A DNA stretch of 64,000 nucleotides, from the NCBI GenBank assembly GCA_023091665.1, contig JALJCQ010000030.1, positions 808,501 to 872,500 of the forward strand, read 5' to 3'. Source of the DNA: Pythium myriotylum. Lineage: Eukaryota; Oomycota; Peronosporomycetes; Pythiales; Pythiaceae. Below, piece after piece: positions 33,104 to 44,050 of the stretch. The position numbers were made by a program, and so were the translations under genes. Each line of letters opens with the position of its first letter. Position 1 is the stretch's first letter. The notes under the pieces are model-generated. The model ran no database searches. It saw only the letters and a program-made list of their open reading frames with translations, and was not told where the DNA came from.

Positions 33104-33144
33104 CCAATCAAATCACTTCGTAGCTCCTCATTAGCCAATCATAA
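33104..33144 (-). promoter_or_regulatory. CCAAT-containing upstream element of F-box gene A
   Basis: Two CCAAT boxes (33104-33108 and 33135-33139) lie 136-171 bp upstream of the ATG. The segment 33122-33144 (AGCTCCTCATTAGCCAATC...) is closely similar to 34665-34687 (AGCTGCTCATCAGCCAATC...), upstream of paralogue B. This suggests that the promoters were duplicated with the genes. Confidence 0.5.
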
Positions 33145-33169
33145 TGGCGAGATCAGAATCAGATACGCA

Positions 33170-34324
33170 TCAGAATGACGGTCTTTCTAAAAACGTGCTC
33201 ACGGCCGCCTCGAGCCCCGAGTGGAAAGTCAAGTTGTTGTGGCGGCTTGTCGCCGACCCGCTCACGCCCACGACGCCCACGAAGCTCAGCGTCGTGTAGA
33301 AGTTGTCCGTGTCGTTCTCCATGGTGCCAGTCTGGTGTCGCCCCAACAGGTTGAGCCGCATCACGGCGCCGTTCGGAAGCCACACGGGTTTCGGAAGCGT
33401 ACACTCGTGCAGCTTCATCTCATTGGTGAGCGGATACACGGGCGACTGGTAGATGAGATCTCCTCGTACGCTTTCGCGCGTTGCAGCTGTAGGACGTCGA
33501 TAGAACGCCACAGAGGCCGCGATCGGGCCGTACGTGGGGCGATCGGGATGCCAGAATGCACGGTACGGGATGAGCTGCACGGCATCAATGCGGCTGACGG
33601 GATACACTGAGTATTCGAGGAAGTCGTCCGTTTTCTTGTCTGTGGATGGGGTGCTAGTGATGTTGGGAGGGTTGGTTACAGGATTTAAAATGCATAGGAC
33701 AAGCGCGACGTACGTGCTCCAGTAGCAGGGGCGGCCGCGGTCGCAGCCACATTCGTACTGCGCGATATCGCCCGGGTCAATCGACGTGAGGCTGTAGAAA
33801 GCCTGCGCTAGCGTCGACCTGAACGCGTCCGACGTCGAGCTGAGCGCCAACCAGCATTGCGAGTGCTCGAGCGTATTTGACGGAGATTCCTCAGCGCGGT
33901 CGACGGAGGAGCACGCTGTCCGGCATCCATTCGCTGTCAGCAATGTACACACACACGCACCCAGCCACGAAGAATTGAACACATCTCACCAACGACGTCT
34001 CCGAGCAGTCTTAGATCGGCGTCATGGGGCCGCGAGAGCAGACACGCGACGTGTTTCCACGCGCGTCGACTCGACGGCGCTTCTGCGTCGGCCAGCACGG
34101 CCGCGCTGCACACGAATTGGCTCCAGGCGCCTATGTGTCCATACACCAAGAAAGTGAGAAGCGCAACTTCAACGACGGTCTCCGCTCGGACCAAACTCAC
34201 GGCCATTATCTAAGGCGGCCTGGAAGACGCGGCTGCTGAGCTCGACGGCGTGGAGATCCTCGTGGTCCAGGAACGCGCAGACGCTCTCGAGCAGCACGCT
34301 CGGCAGCGCGTCCTCGAGGCGCAT
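33170..34324 (-). CDS. F-box protein B, At4g00755-type
   Basis: Four exons (34324-34201, 34130-33990, 33933-33714, 33653-33170) give 322 aa. An F-box-like start (LPSVLLESVCAFLDHEDLHA) is followed by RAWKHVACLLSRP, TACSSVDRAEESPSNTLEHS, ECGCDRGRPCYWST and DFLEYSVYPVSRIDAVQLIP. The C-terminal part has YQSPVYPLTNEMKLHECTLP and AVMRLNLLGRHQ. Exon 2 is 141 nt, exactly as in gene C, and exon borders fall at homologous points. This supports both models. The protein has no signal peptide or membrane segment. It probably acts as a substrate adaptor for an SCF ubiquitin ligase; the substrate is unknown. Confidence 0.78.
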
Positions 34325-34823
34325 CCTGGTGCTTGGGAGGGGGGACGTCAATGACGACAGAAGGCTTCCTCGCCTCGACGACTGTCGGCAGAATCGACGC
34401 GAAAACAAGCCAGTCGACCGGCGCTAACGTTTCTAACGAGATTTCCTCGTCGCGACGATGAGTCGAAAGCTGAGCAACAGGATCCTTCGGCCTTCTCTGT
34501 GGTCGTGACGTCATCTCCAATCACGTGGGACTCGCCACACATGTCATAGACCTCTCCTCGCGTCTTCGCATTGCCGCCACCGTCAATTACGCCGAGACTT
34601 GGGAGCTGGTGCTTTCGAGGGTGAGAAATCAGTTGCTGGATCTTTGGCCAATGGATGACTCTGGAGCTGCTCATCAGCCAATCGCAACAGCAAGGTATCA
34701 GGCCACCATGTCGCGTCGCGTGTGGACGGACATGGGCTGGCGCCAGAGGAGAGGGGTCCAAGTTTACATGTTGTACAGTTCCGAGTCAAACGTAGAAGCT
34801 AGTTAGGGGGCTGCGGTGTCGCT
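34325..34823. promoter_or_regulatory. Intergenic region between F-box genes B and C
   Basis: About 500 bp between the stop of gene C and the ATG of gene B. It holds CCAAT boxes at 34648-34652 and 34678-34682 and the conserved element 34665-34687 described for gene A. I see no additional gene. Confidence 0.4.
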
Positions 34824-36033
34824 TTAGCTCGGTGTGGCGTTGATGCCGACAGCCGCGACGTAGCTGACGGACGTGTAATAGTTGGGCACGTGCTCGTCGG
34901 TTGGCACGAAGTCGGGCAGCTCGAAAGTCTCCGCCTGGTGGCGACCGAGCAAGTTCAGTCGTAGGATCGCACCGCTCGGTAGCCACACATGCTTGGGAAG
35001 CACGAACTCCTGGAGCTCCATATCGTTGATGACTGGGTAAATGGGGGATTGGTAGAGCAGCACTTCGTGGGGCTCGCTCCCGTCCGCTGGAGTCGTTCGC
35101 ACGTAGAAAGACGCCGAGATGGCGCAGGGTCCGTACGTCGGGGTTTGGGGATGCCAGTGCGCCTTGTAGGGGACGATTTGGAGGCGGCTCACACTGCTCA
35201 TCTGATGGACCGTGTACTCGATGTAGTCCTGGATGTCCTTGTCCGTTGATGCAGTGCTAACGATCACCAATGATTCGTGAATTAGCGAACGGGCCTCTCC
35301 AGTTGAACAAGATGAAAACTACTCACGTGCTCCAATAACAGGCTTCTCCGCTCTCGCATCCGCACTCGATCTGCGCATTCTTACCAAGCTTCGCAAGAGT
35401 GACTTCGTCCTGGGATTCATTTGAAAGAATACGCTGATCCAATGCAGCGCGGAAGGCCAGCCAGCACGGCGATGGCTGGAGTGTGTTCGTGGGCGACTCG
35501 ATTGGTCGGTCAACAGATGAGCAAGCTGTTAGTTCATCATGCAACAAATCAATGTCACTTTCAAATTAGATGTGCTTGACCCCGTTGATAGCACTCACCA
35601 ATGACAGCATCTAGTAGGCCCACAAAGCGATCTTCCGGACGTGACACCAGACACGCGAGATCTTTCCAGCCGAGCGCGTCCACTGGCGCCTCTTCTTCCA
35701 TAAATGCAACTGTTCGTCGCACAAGCTTCTCCCACAAGCCTACGCGCCCACTATCCATGAGCATAAACCCTCCATCTCGTTCCTCGCATCCAACTCACTC
35801 TCTGTGCGCACGGTCGTGTAAAGCGCGCGACAGACCTGCTCGACAGCGTGGAGCTCTTCGTGGGCGGCGAAGCCCAGCACGCCTACCAGCACCGTGCGCG
35901 GCAACGCGGCCATGCCGATCACGGCCGTGGGCGGCGCGATCACGGCCGTCTTGGCGCGCTTGCTGGCGCCGCTGGGCTCGCTCTCCGCGCGCTTGGGCGG
36001 CGGGTACGCGTCGGGTCCTTCGTCGGTGCGCAT
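34824..36033 (-). CDS. F-box protein C, At4g00755-type
   Basis: Four exons (36033-35799, 35739-35599, 35525-35327, 35256-34824) give 335 aa. An N-terminal Pro/Lys-rich leader (PPPKRAESEP) precedes the F-box-like helix (LPRTVLVGVLGFAAHEELHA). It continues with WKDLACLVSRPEDRFVGLLD, ACSSVDRPIESPTNTLQPSP, ECGCESGEACYWST, DYIEYTVHQMSSVSRLQIVP and AILRLNLLGRHQAETFELP. For the first intron I used donor 35798 and acceptor 35740. This is a canonical pair, and it makes exon 2 the same length (141 nt) as in gene B. Head-to-head with the MYND gene across 1.6 kb; GAGCTCCTG lies 19 bp upstream of the ATG. Confidence 0.78.
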
Positions 36034-37608
36034 TTCCAGTAATGACGAGTTGAGCTCCTGGGGAGATTAGCCGTCGTGACCAACATTCCTGCTGAATAAA
36101 ATACACGCTGCGCGCGAGGTTTTATTCTCCGAGAGATAGGAAGCGCATAGTGAAATCGAGTGTGCGCGCGTCGCAGAGGATGAGCTGGTTGACCGCCTCG
36201 GGCACGTCATCGTTACGTCGCACTTTCCCCAAGGGCTCTCGGAGCCGGCCGGGATGCTGATCGGAGGGCGGCCACGTTGTTCACGCTGTTGGCCGTCCGT
36301 CTTTTTTCTACTGTATCCGTCGGGTCAGCCGATCAGCGAGAGCGCATTTCGTTCTCGCGCTCTCTCCCGCTGCTCATCGAGGCTCGTTCCACCCGCAAAT
36401 CCTCGGAGGCTTTCTCGAGACGAGAAGACGAGCCACATCTCTCGTGCCACAAATGCTAGCTTCAAGGTGTCGACCACCGTCCTCTCTATCTCGTCCGACC
36501 CACACGCGACATCGACGCGCTTTCGTGGCTCGCACGTTTCGCCGGGCGCAGGCGCCCACAAACAGCGGGCGTAGGTTGTCCTCTCGGTGGAAGAGCGCCG
36601 CGGGTCCGTAACTCTACCTGAGACGCTCACTCAGATGAGTCGCGTCAATTGCGCTGGTTTGATTAGCTTGCGCCGTGTGTGGCCAGCGGTCAGAAGATGC
36701 ACATGTGTCAGAAACCGAACAGATGTGTGCCTCACTTGATCCAAGCGTTTGCCGCCGTTCTCGTGGGGGGGATAGGCAGAACGTCTGACTCGTGGAGCCC
36801 CCGTCTGAACTCTCGCAGTCGCGAGCGGCTGTGACGAATGGTCCGCCAAAGAGTCATCTTTGACGCGTGGTGCCTCCGCCGCCAAGAGGTCCAGCGCACG
36901 CCAGCCCCCATGGTCGTCGATAGGCATGGTGTGATCACGAATTGCGACTGTCGTTTTCACGGATGGCTGTCGACGCAAACTATTACGGTACGATTCGTCG
37001 TGCTGGGTCGTAGCGACCAATACTCGCAAAGAGTTAGTACGCCATCCCCATCGATTTAAACGATACTCCAAGACGAGTCATGACTCAGTGAAGTGTAGCA
37101 CCGCCACGAGAGTCTTGCATCTCAGCAAACTTTGTCATGGAACTGAGACCTTCCCGCCGTCAAGGTCTCACTTCCCAGTCTCCGAGAGCCTCGACTAGGT
37201 ACGTGGTCCACACGAGCAGCGAGCTCGGAGTTCTAGTTCTCCAACGCCAGAGCCGCTCAGCTGGTGCCTCGTAGCTCCTGGGGATCATTGCACACATGTC
37301 ACAGTTCGCGCCCAGCAATTTTTGTTCACGTCTGGCGCACTTCAACGCCCAGCACACCAAGCCCAAACCCACCCGACGTAAACGGGTTATCTGTCGAGGA
37401 CCCGTGAACCCGCGACCTCCGTGAACTGGCCTTGAGTCCGACACGCTGAGATGGGTACGAGTATGCGAAAAAAACTTAAATGGGTTCTCTGAAACTTTCG
37501 AACGACGAACCCACCCGCCCATTGGCGGAGATTTCGAGGCATTTCTCTCGACGCGCCCAAGCAGCTCGGCGAGAAGACTCGCCCTCTTGCTCTGTGTCGG
37601 CGGCAGCC
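36034..37608. other. Divergent gap between F-box C and MYND gene, no gene seen
   Basis: About 1.6 kb without any open frame that shows domain character. Recurrent GAGCTCCTG-type sequence occurs at 36052-36060 and GTAGCTCCTG at about 37272. An inverted CCAAT box (CCATTGG) lies at about 37528, roughly 80 bp before the MYND gene start. A C-rich run occurs at about 36766. Confidence 0.4.
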
Positions 37609-40541
37609 ATGGGCGACAGCGACAGCGACGATGAGCTCATGACGAGGCTCGCGAGCGGCTTCTTCTCGCGCGTGCAGACCCACCACGAGGAGTGCGCCTA
37701 CTGCGAGGCGCCCAACGCCACGCTGCCCTGCACGACATGCCGGGCCGCGTTCTACTGCAACGAGGTGCCGTCGACGCCGCCGAGAATGGATCTGGGAGCC
37801 GTGTTGACGCAGGTGTCGTGTGCAGCTCTGCAAGCGCCGCCATTTCAAGTCGCACATGAGGATTTGTATTATCAGTACGTTGGGAAGACAAGGAGCCGTC
37901 GTTGGAGGCTGACTGACGGGTGGGCTTGATGGGTGTCGATAGCGCGCGAGCAGAACGAAGCAAGTGAGGAGGAAGAAGAGTCGTCGGAGGAAGAGAGCGA
38001 CTCGGAGGTCGAAGACGACCGCGTGCTGGCGCGTTCGGGCTCTCGTCGATCGAATGGACGAGATTCCGCCGGGTTCGGTGGCATGCCAGCGCCCGTGGCG
38101 CCTGCGAGCGGTGTCCAGATCCCCGGACTCACGCCCAAGCAGGTGAAGAAACTGCTGGAGCTCTCAGCGAAGGCCGAGAGCATGACGACAAACACTTCGA
38201 TCGAGCAACTCCAGAAGCAGATCCAGCAGCTCATGGCCCAGCGCGAAGCCGAGGCCGCAGAAAAATCGAAAAGCAATGGCAAGTCCGCCACATTGCAACG
38301 CGCGAGCTCTGCGCTCTCGGATGTAAAGATCAACGAGATCAAAGAGCTCCAGAAAAAGCTTCAAGAACTCGAGCGCAAGACGCAGACCATCGAGATTTCG
38401 ACGCGGAATAGCATCCCCGGTGCGCCAAGCGGTAGCACGATGATTCGCGCGACGAAAGCGACGGTGTATATGCCTCTGCTGGTCAAGGATGATGAGGCGT
38501 TCCGCAAGTACTTTAAGCTGAAGGATATGTCGATGCCGATCGAGCAGATTCGTGCAAAGATGGAAGCCGACGGGGTGAACCCTGCCCTGCTCGACACGCC
38601 CGACGAGATCTCCCCGAATGATCCTGGGGTACGTGAGACTGCGTGAGATGACCAGGTGCCGCTGGCTGAGTTCTTGTGGACAGGCTCCGGAGGGCGCATA
38701 CATCCCCATGATGGTAAAAGACGATCCCAAGTTCAGAAAGTACTTCAAACTTAAGGAGATGAACATGCCAATCGATCAAATCAAGCTCAAGATGGAGGCA
38801 GACGGAGTCGACCCAGACTTGCTTGATAACCCCGGCAAGGCATCACCGAATGACCCGGGAGTAAGCCACGAACCCTGTTGCCTTGACAAGTTTGTGTACT
38901 GACAAAAGCTGTCATAGCCACCCTTATACGCAGATATGTCAGCTTACAGCGATCGTATGAGTATGCCTACGATGGGATATGGCGATCACGCGTCACCAAC
39001 CAGTGCAGCACTTCGCATGAGCATGCCGAGTATGCCAATGGGCATGTTCCCGCAGTCTCCTACGTTCCCTGCACCGCCTTATGTACCACTACTGGTCAAG
39101 GACGACGAGCAATACAAGAAGTTCTTCAAACTGAAATCGATGGGAATGCCCGATGATCAAATAAAGCTCAAAATGTCAGCAGAGAAGATCGATCCGACGA
39201 TCCTCGATCGCCCTGATGAGGTCTCTCCAAACGATCCGGGGGTCAGTACTGCATGGATAAACGATTTGTCGGAGAGCTATAGTGCTAACCAGAACTGTGT
39301 TGCCCAGCCGCCTGCATCTCCCATCGGCGTACCGGGCTCTGGTCCGATATCCATGGAGCAGCTTTTCAGTATTCTCATGCAGCATCAACAAGTCATTTCC
39401 CAAGGTACGTGGAATTCAAAGATAGCAATATCTTAGTGCCTGACTTCGGTGTACAGTTTCCTCCGGCAGAGCTAGTATCGGCGGTGGTGGTGGAGGCGGG
39501 AGCGGTCGTGGAAGCATCGACTCGAATGCACCGCCACCGGCGGTGGAAGATCAGATGGCAAAAGAACTTGCCGCAGCTGAAAGTGCACTTGATGACATTT
39601 TCGGCGATGAGCAACAACAGCAATCAAAGGGCATGGGAGGCATGAGCATGATCGAACAGCTCGAGAAGAAGGCTAGAAAGGAAAGCAACAAGAAGCTTGT
39701 CGAGAACCACGATCAGATCGTCGAGCTTATTCGCTCAGTGCTGGACGAGAAGTTCTCATCCGACGAACATGCTATGAGGTTCTACGCGGAGGTGGCTCCA
39801 AAACTCGAAAGTTATGGACTCGGGCTCGGTACAGATGCTGTGCAAACTTGGTCAGCGAGGTAGGGTGCTGTGGTTTGTGCTCTTGGTAAGCGAGGCTCTC
39901 GTGTTTATGCTTGCTCATGTCCTCGTAGACTTCTCATCAAGAACAAGGATACACGAGACTGGTACTTCAGCGAACAGGAGCGCCTGGATGCAGGCAAAGC
40001 ATATGGTCGTCTGTGGAGCATGTCCTTCCTAGAACGCGACGCAGGGCAACTCATCGCCAAGCGGGCTCAAATCATTCACGCACCAATCACTTTGCGGTCG
40101 ACTGTCAAGAACAAAGTCGAGCTTATTGACAAGTTCACACAACTTTTGAAGGACACTGTAAAGCTGAAGCACAAAGTGTTCAAGAATGCATCTTACGCGT
40201 CCGAGCTGCAGCGTCTCCGCGACTTCAAAATTCCCGAAAGGTTTGAAGACCGCGGGACTGAACTTATTGACGCAACAACGACGCTCGCAGATGCTGCACT
40301 GGATCTGGCCGAAGAGGAGTTCCGCATTCTGGACACTACAACGCGAGCGAAGAAGATTCGTGCACATACTGTCATCCACGTTGCCGAGAAGGCCGTCCAG
40401 CTCGTTGGCATCGTGAAGAAGCTCGGTGCCCAAGGAGTGAACAACTCGCGCCTGAGCGCAGTAGACACGAAGGCACAGGCACTTCGGGAAGAGTACCTCA
40501 ACGGTCAGCAAGAAGAGGAAGACGAAGACGATGTTCTGTAA
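37609..40541 (+). CDS. MYND zinc-finger protein with three WASHC3/CCDC53-like repeats
   Basis: Eight exons (37609-37764, 37826-37874, 37943-38628, 38684-38860, 38918-39241, 39308-39404, 39457-39859, 39929-40541) give 834 aa. A complete MYND finger spans residues 29-66: CAYC, CTTC, YCNELC, then HFKSHMRIC, restored only by splicing exon 1 to 37826. An acidic stretch and a coiled coil follow. Three copies of a ~55-residue module then appear, at about 241-297, 298-356 and 408-464. Each reads like P-L-L-V-K-D-D-x(3)-[KR]-[KY]-[YF]-F-K-L-K...KM...LL-D-x-P-x(4)-P-N-D-P-G and ends exactly at an exon border. The module resembles the C-terminal segment of WASH-complex subunit CCDC53. The final ~330 residues are helical, with no recognised domain. 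The function is unknown; a cytoskeletal or scaffold role is possible. Confidence 0.72.
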
Positions 40542-40639
40542 GAGTTGCTTCATGAATATGATGATGGTTGTGGTCTGTTCGTGGGGCTATCGTCGAGAAG
40601 GACAACTTCTATTTTGCTGCATATCAATCTACTCATAAC

Positions 40640-41992
40640 TTACGCTTGATGCGACTGGCCGAAGATCGACCGGAAGAGCTCATCCACATCCATCTCGGAT
40701 GGCGGGTACGGCTCGGGGAACATGAAGTTCTCAAGCTTAGGGTGGACAGTAAACCGCAGCACACGCCCTTTGCTAGCCTTGCGATTGACAACCTTCTTCT
40801 TTTTGCGATGTGTACGACGGATGAGTGCATCCTGGCCTCCGCCACCGCTTTCAATAAATTCTTTGAGAAGCTGCTGGTAGAAATCCGAGTCATCATACAT
40901 AAGCTCGTCAAGCTGATCACTGGAGTCGTCTTCCTCGGCTGTCGTGTGGCCGTTCTCTCCTCCGTCACTGGTCGGGTCAATTGGTGCGTGGGCTTTTCGC
41001 TTGACACGCTGGGGGTCTGCGAGCACTGACTCAACCTGCGCCAGGATATCCTGATTCACAGCCTTGAATTTCTTGACCTGGGAGCCTCCAGCCAGGTTGG
41101 TCTTACGGGAGTACGTGTTGAGGATTTCATTGTACTGTGGAAGAACCTCCTCGTTTGCTTGAGTAATATCTGACCAAACATCGTCGATGGATCGTTTCTT
41201 GGTGTCATTATCAGAGCGTGGCTCGATTGAAAGCTCTGACGAATTGCACAGTTTATCCTGTAGCGTTGAAACGGCATCGATGCACGAATACAGCTTCTCG
41301 ATGAGCTCCGCCTTCTTCTTCTCATTCGCATCCTCGCTGACGCTCTTTGCGGCCGCCGGGGTCGTCGTCAGCAATCGCTTGGTGTAGATTTGGATCTCCA
41401 AGCATCGCTCCCAAATCAGTTTTTGGTTGCGAACGTGCGTCGCCTTTTCAACGAGTTTGGCGCTGTCCTTCGAGCTCATGAGCTGAGCCGAGTCCTCTTT
41501 CTGGAACCCGCGGATCAGCTTCTCAGCGTCTTGCTCTCCGTCATCGTCCGAATCATCACTATCACTGCCGCTGGGAATGTCACTGGCTTCTTCCTCTTCG
41601 TCCTCGTCACCCTCCGCTTTGTCATCGTCCGACTCCCCGAACGGCTCGGCGTCGGACCAGTCAGCCATGGCCTCTTCATCGGGCGAGTCCATGGCCTCGT
41701 CCTCGTCCTGGGCGCTCACATCCTTGCGCTTGACCACTTTGCCGGCGTATTCGGCGCTCTCCAGATCTCCGGCATCCCAGTTCTTGACGCGCAGCGCCGA
41801 CGCGCGCTCGCCGCTCTTCTTGGTCTTCTTGAACGACGAGGCCTGGAGCCGCTGCTTGCGCGACGAGCTGAGCTTGGTCACTTCCTCTTCCGAGTCCGAG
41901 TGCAGCAGCTCGTCGTCGCTGTACGTGACGGCGCGCGTGCCGTCGTCGTACTCCTCCGCGTCGTCCACGTTGAACTGCTTCTCCACCGCCAT
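40640..41992 (-). CDS. AATF/Bfr2-like ribosome-biogenesis protein
   Basis: A single exon encodes 450 aa, starting at the ATG at 41992. The N-terminal 170 residues are highly acidic with SDSDDSDDD-like tracts. The central AATF domain follows: KDSAKLVEKATHVRNQKLIW, ERCLEIQIYTKRLL and WSDITQANEEVLPQYNEIL. The C-terminal TRAUB domain contains YDDSDFYQQLLKEFIESG, RKASKGRVLRFTVHPKLENF and MFPEPYP. This order matches human AATF and yeast Bfr2, which work in the small-subunit processome during 40S assembly in the nucleolus. It is slightly shorter than human AATF (about 560 aa). Head-to-head with the BT1 transporter (291 bp). Confidence 0.9.
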   Translation of the reverse strand: MAVEKQFNVDDAEEYDDGTRAVTYSDDELLHSDSEEEVTKLSSSRKQRLQASSFKKTKKSGERASALRVKNWDAGDLESAEYAGKVVKRKDVSAQDEDEAMDSPDEEAMADWSDAEPFGESDDDKAEGDEDEEEEASDIPSGSDSDDSDDDGEQDAEKLIRGFQKEDSAQLMSSKDSAKLVEKATHVRNQKLIWERCLEIQIYTKRLLTTTPAAAKSVSEDANEKKKAELIEKLYSCIDAVSTLQDKLCNSSELSIEPRSDNDTKKRSIDDVWSDITQANEEVLPQYNEILNTYSRKTNLAGGSQVKKFKAVNQDILAQVESVLADPQRVKRKAHAPIDPTSDGGENGHTTAEEDDSSDQLDELMYDDSDFYQQLLKEFIESGGGGQDALIRRTHRKKKKVVNRKASKGRVLRFTVHPKLENFMFPEPYPPSEMDVDELFRSIFGQSHQA

Positions 41993-42283
41993 GGTCGTCG
42001 TCAATGGTGTCGGGGGCAACTTGCTCACACCGTTTCCAGCGTCCAGCAGTTCCGAGGAGCTACGCATGACATGTTTTCCACCAATCAAAGAACAGAAATC
42101 ATTCATCATTGTTTCAACCAATCGATATTTATTGACTTGGTTTCCACCAATCAAAATCGAGAGAGGAACGTAGCCAACTCTACCGTCGTCACCACTCGCG
42201 CTATTATTCTGTCGCACCCGTCCAGCAGCTCCGTGCCAAATTGAAGCCATTCCTCGAGATTGGTCGTCGCTTCTCTGCCGCCC
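41993..42283. promoter_or_regulatory. Bidirectional promoter AATF / BT1 transporter
   Basis: A 291-bp gap between two divergent ATGs. It carries three CCAAT boxes (42081-42085, 42118-42122, 42147-42151) and GAGGAGCTAC at 42054-42063. The CCAAT boxes lie centrally, as is usual in bidirectional CCAAT promoters. Confidence 0.55.
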
Positions 42284-43714
42284 ATGGCGCCGCTCGCGCG
42301 CGTGCCGTACGCGCTACTGGCGCTGTACTTTCTCCACTCGTTCTTCATGACCTTCCCCATGACGGCCTACGGCAAGTGGCTCTTCGACGTCATCCACATG
42401 GCGCCCGCCACGACCACCATCTACTACTCGGTCGGCTTCTTTCCGTGGAACCTCAAGCCGCTCTATGGGTTGATCTCCGACAACTTCCCGATCGCCGGCT
42501 ACCACCGCAAGTCCTACATCGTGCTCTGTGAAATCGGCGCCGCGGTCTCGCTGTTCGTCACAGGCGCCTACATTAGCTCGATCCCCGGCGCCTTTATCGT
42601 GCGCTTGCTGGATGCCATCTTCGAAGCCTTCTCGCAAATCATGCTCGGCATTTTCCTCGTGGACCTCGCTGCAGGAGATACGACTAGCTCGAGTAGTGCG
42701 ACTGTACAGTCGTGGTCGAATGGTGCCAAGAATATTGCGTCCATCGTGGCGCTTGTGATTGGCATCCCGGTCTACAAGGACAAGTCGATCTCACCACAGA
42801 GCGTCATCTCTTTCACGGCCGTGTTTCCTTTGATCAGTGCTGTTGTATGTGTCGTTGGTATCAAGGAAGTGCGCAAAATTTATGAGGTCTCCGAGCCTAT
42901 GGGTGAACCGCTTTTGGGGGCGAAGCCAACAACGGGTTGGCGTTCGTTTGTGGCGGCGATTCGTGACGGCTGGGTTAGATTCAAGCTTGACACGAAGACC
43001 AAGTTCGCCATCATGAAGCCGCTGATGCCGACCATGCTTTTCTTCTGCCTTTGTAGTGCGCTACCCAGTGATGGCACTGTGTGGTACCAGTACACATTTT
43101 CGCTGCTAGCTGACCAGCCCGAGTGTCTTCAGTACTCGTCGCTCGCTGGCATGGTTGGCCGATTCTTGTCGTGCATTATGTATGCCAAAGTTTGCAGTGG
43201 CCGCAACGTTCGGCACGTTTTCCTCGCTTCCACAGTGAGCTCGGTTCTCGCTGGTCTTCCGCGACTGTTGCTGACCCCTCCAGTCGCAAATCTACCCGTC
43301 TCAATCTGTGCATTCGGAACGTTCGAGTCGTTCATCACATCGTTCACAGCTGAGTTTGCGCTGCTACAGCTGCTTGTCGTCGCAACTTACTATTGCCCCG
43401 AGAACCGCGAGGTCCACGGCCTCACGTACGCGTTGTACCTCTCCTTCATGGATTTTGGTGGCGTGTTATCAGGAATTTTCAGCTCGCTTGTCGTCACGTT
43501 GCTTGGGATCGTTCCGGATCCAGTCACGCAAGCCGTGAACTGGGATCACCTTGGGGTCCTCGTAGTGTTTTCTGCCGGATGCCAACTGCTTGTGCTTGCC
43601 TTCCTGTATGTGCTTCCTGAGAAGGCCCAACCTGATGCCAAGCAGTCGTCTCCGACAAATGGGGTTGAAATGGCGACTGAACGTGTACCACTTCTGGGCG
43701 AGAGTAGGGCGTAG
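42284..43714 (+). CDS. Folate-biopterin transporter family (BT1/FBT) membrane protein
   Basis: A single exon encodes 476 aa from the ATG at 42284. About 12 hydrophobic segments span nearly the whole length. Family signatures include FPWNLKPLYGLISDNFPIAG, YHRKSYI, LDAIFEAFSQIMLGIFLVDL and the late PENREVHGLTYALYLSFMDF with GGVLSG. BT1 proteins are major-facilitator carriers first known from Leishmania, cyanobacteria and plants, moving folates, biopterin or related metabolites. The family is greatly expanded in oomycetes, which is established knowledge; the substrate of this member is not known. The acidic C-terminal motif PLLGESRA resembles a dileucine sorting signal. Confidence 0.88.
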   Translation: MAPLARVPYALLALYFLHSFFMTFPMTAYGKWLFDVIHMAPATTTIYYSVGFFPWNLKPLYGLISDNFPIAGYHRKSYIVLCEIGAAVSLFVTGAYISSIPGAFIVRLLDAIFEAFSQIMLGIFLVDLAAGDTTSSSSATVQSWSNGAKNIASIVALVIGIPVYKDKSISPQSVISFTAVFPLISAVVCVVGIKEVRKIYEVSEPMGEPLLGAKPTTGWRSFVAAIRDGWVRFKLDTKTKFAIMKPLMPTMLFFCLCSALPSDGTVWYQYTFSLLADQPECLQYSSLAGMVGRFLSCIMYAKVCSGRNVRHVFLASTVSSVLAGLPRLLLTPPVANLPVSICAFGTFESFITSFTAEFALLQLLVVATYYCPENREVHGLTYALYLSFMDFGGVLSGIFSSLVVTLLGIVPDPVTQAVNWDHLGVLVVFSAGCQLLVLAFLYVLPEKAQPDAKQSSPTNGVEMATERVPLLGESRA

Positions 43715-44050
43715 CAGAGTTTTGTAGGTCTAGTGATACGCAGCGAGCCTCTTGTCTCGCGTGTTTTCGAATCAATTTGACACCGGTGAAGTTGGTAAGC
43801 TAACTGACGTGAGGTACTGTAGTCACATCACTGAGATGCTGACGTCAGTGTTCAAGAATCTCGTGAAAACATTCAGATGGCATTTCCAGCGGAATCATGT
43901 GGAGATGCGTTGTTTCTGCTCTAGGTAAATCAGCAAGATAGATACGAGACTCCATTCGACATTTTGACCCAACTGTAGTTCCACATTGAGGCTTTTGGTG
44001 ATTAGAAGTTCCTAATGACAACTCTCGCTTCGACACGGGACTGTCAACGC
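43715..44050. other. Convergent 3' region between BT1 and eL13 genes
   Basis: About 336 bp between two convergent stop codons. It is AT-rich relative to the exons, with nothing recognisable beyond presumed 3' UTRs. Confidence 0.4.

Noticed and set aside
37826..37929. Alternative reading of MYND exon 2 that stops after DGWA
   Set aside because: It destroys the last zinc-ligand half of the MYND finger. Using acceptor 37825 restores all eight ligands and continues in frame.
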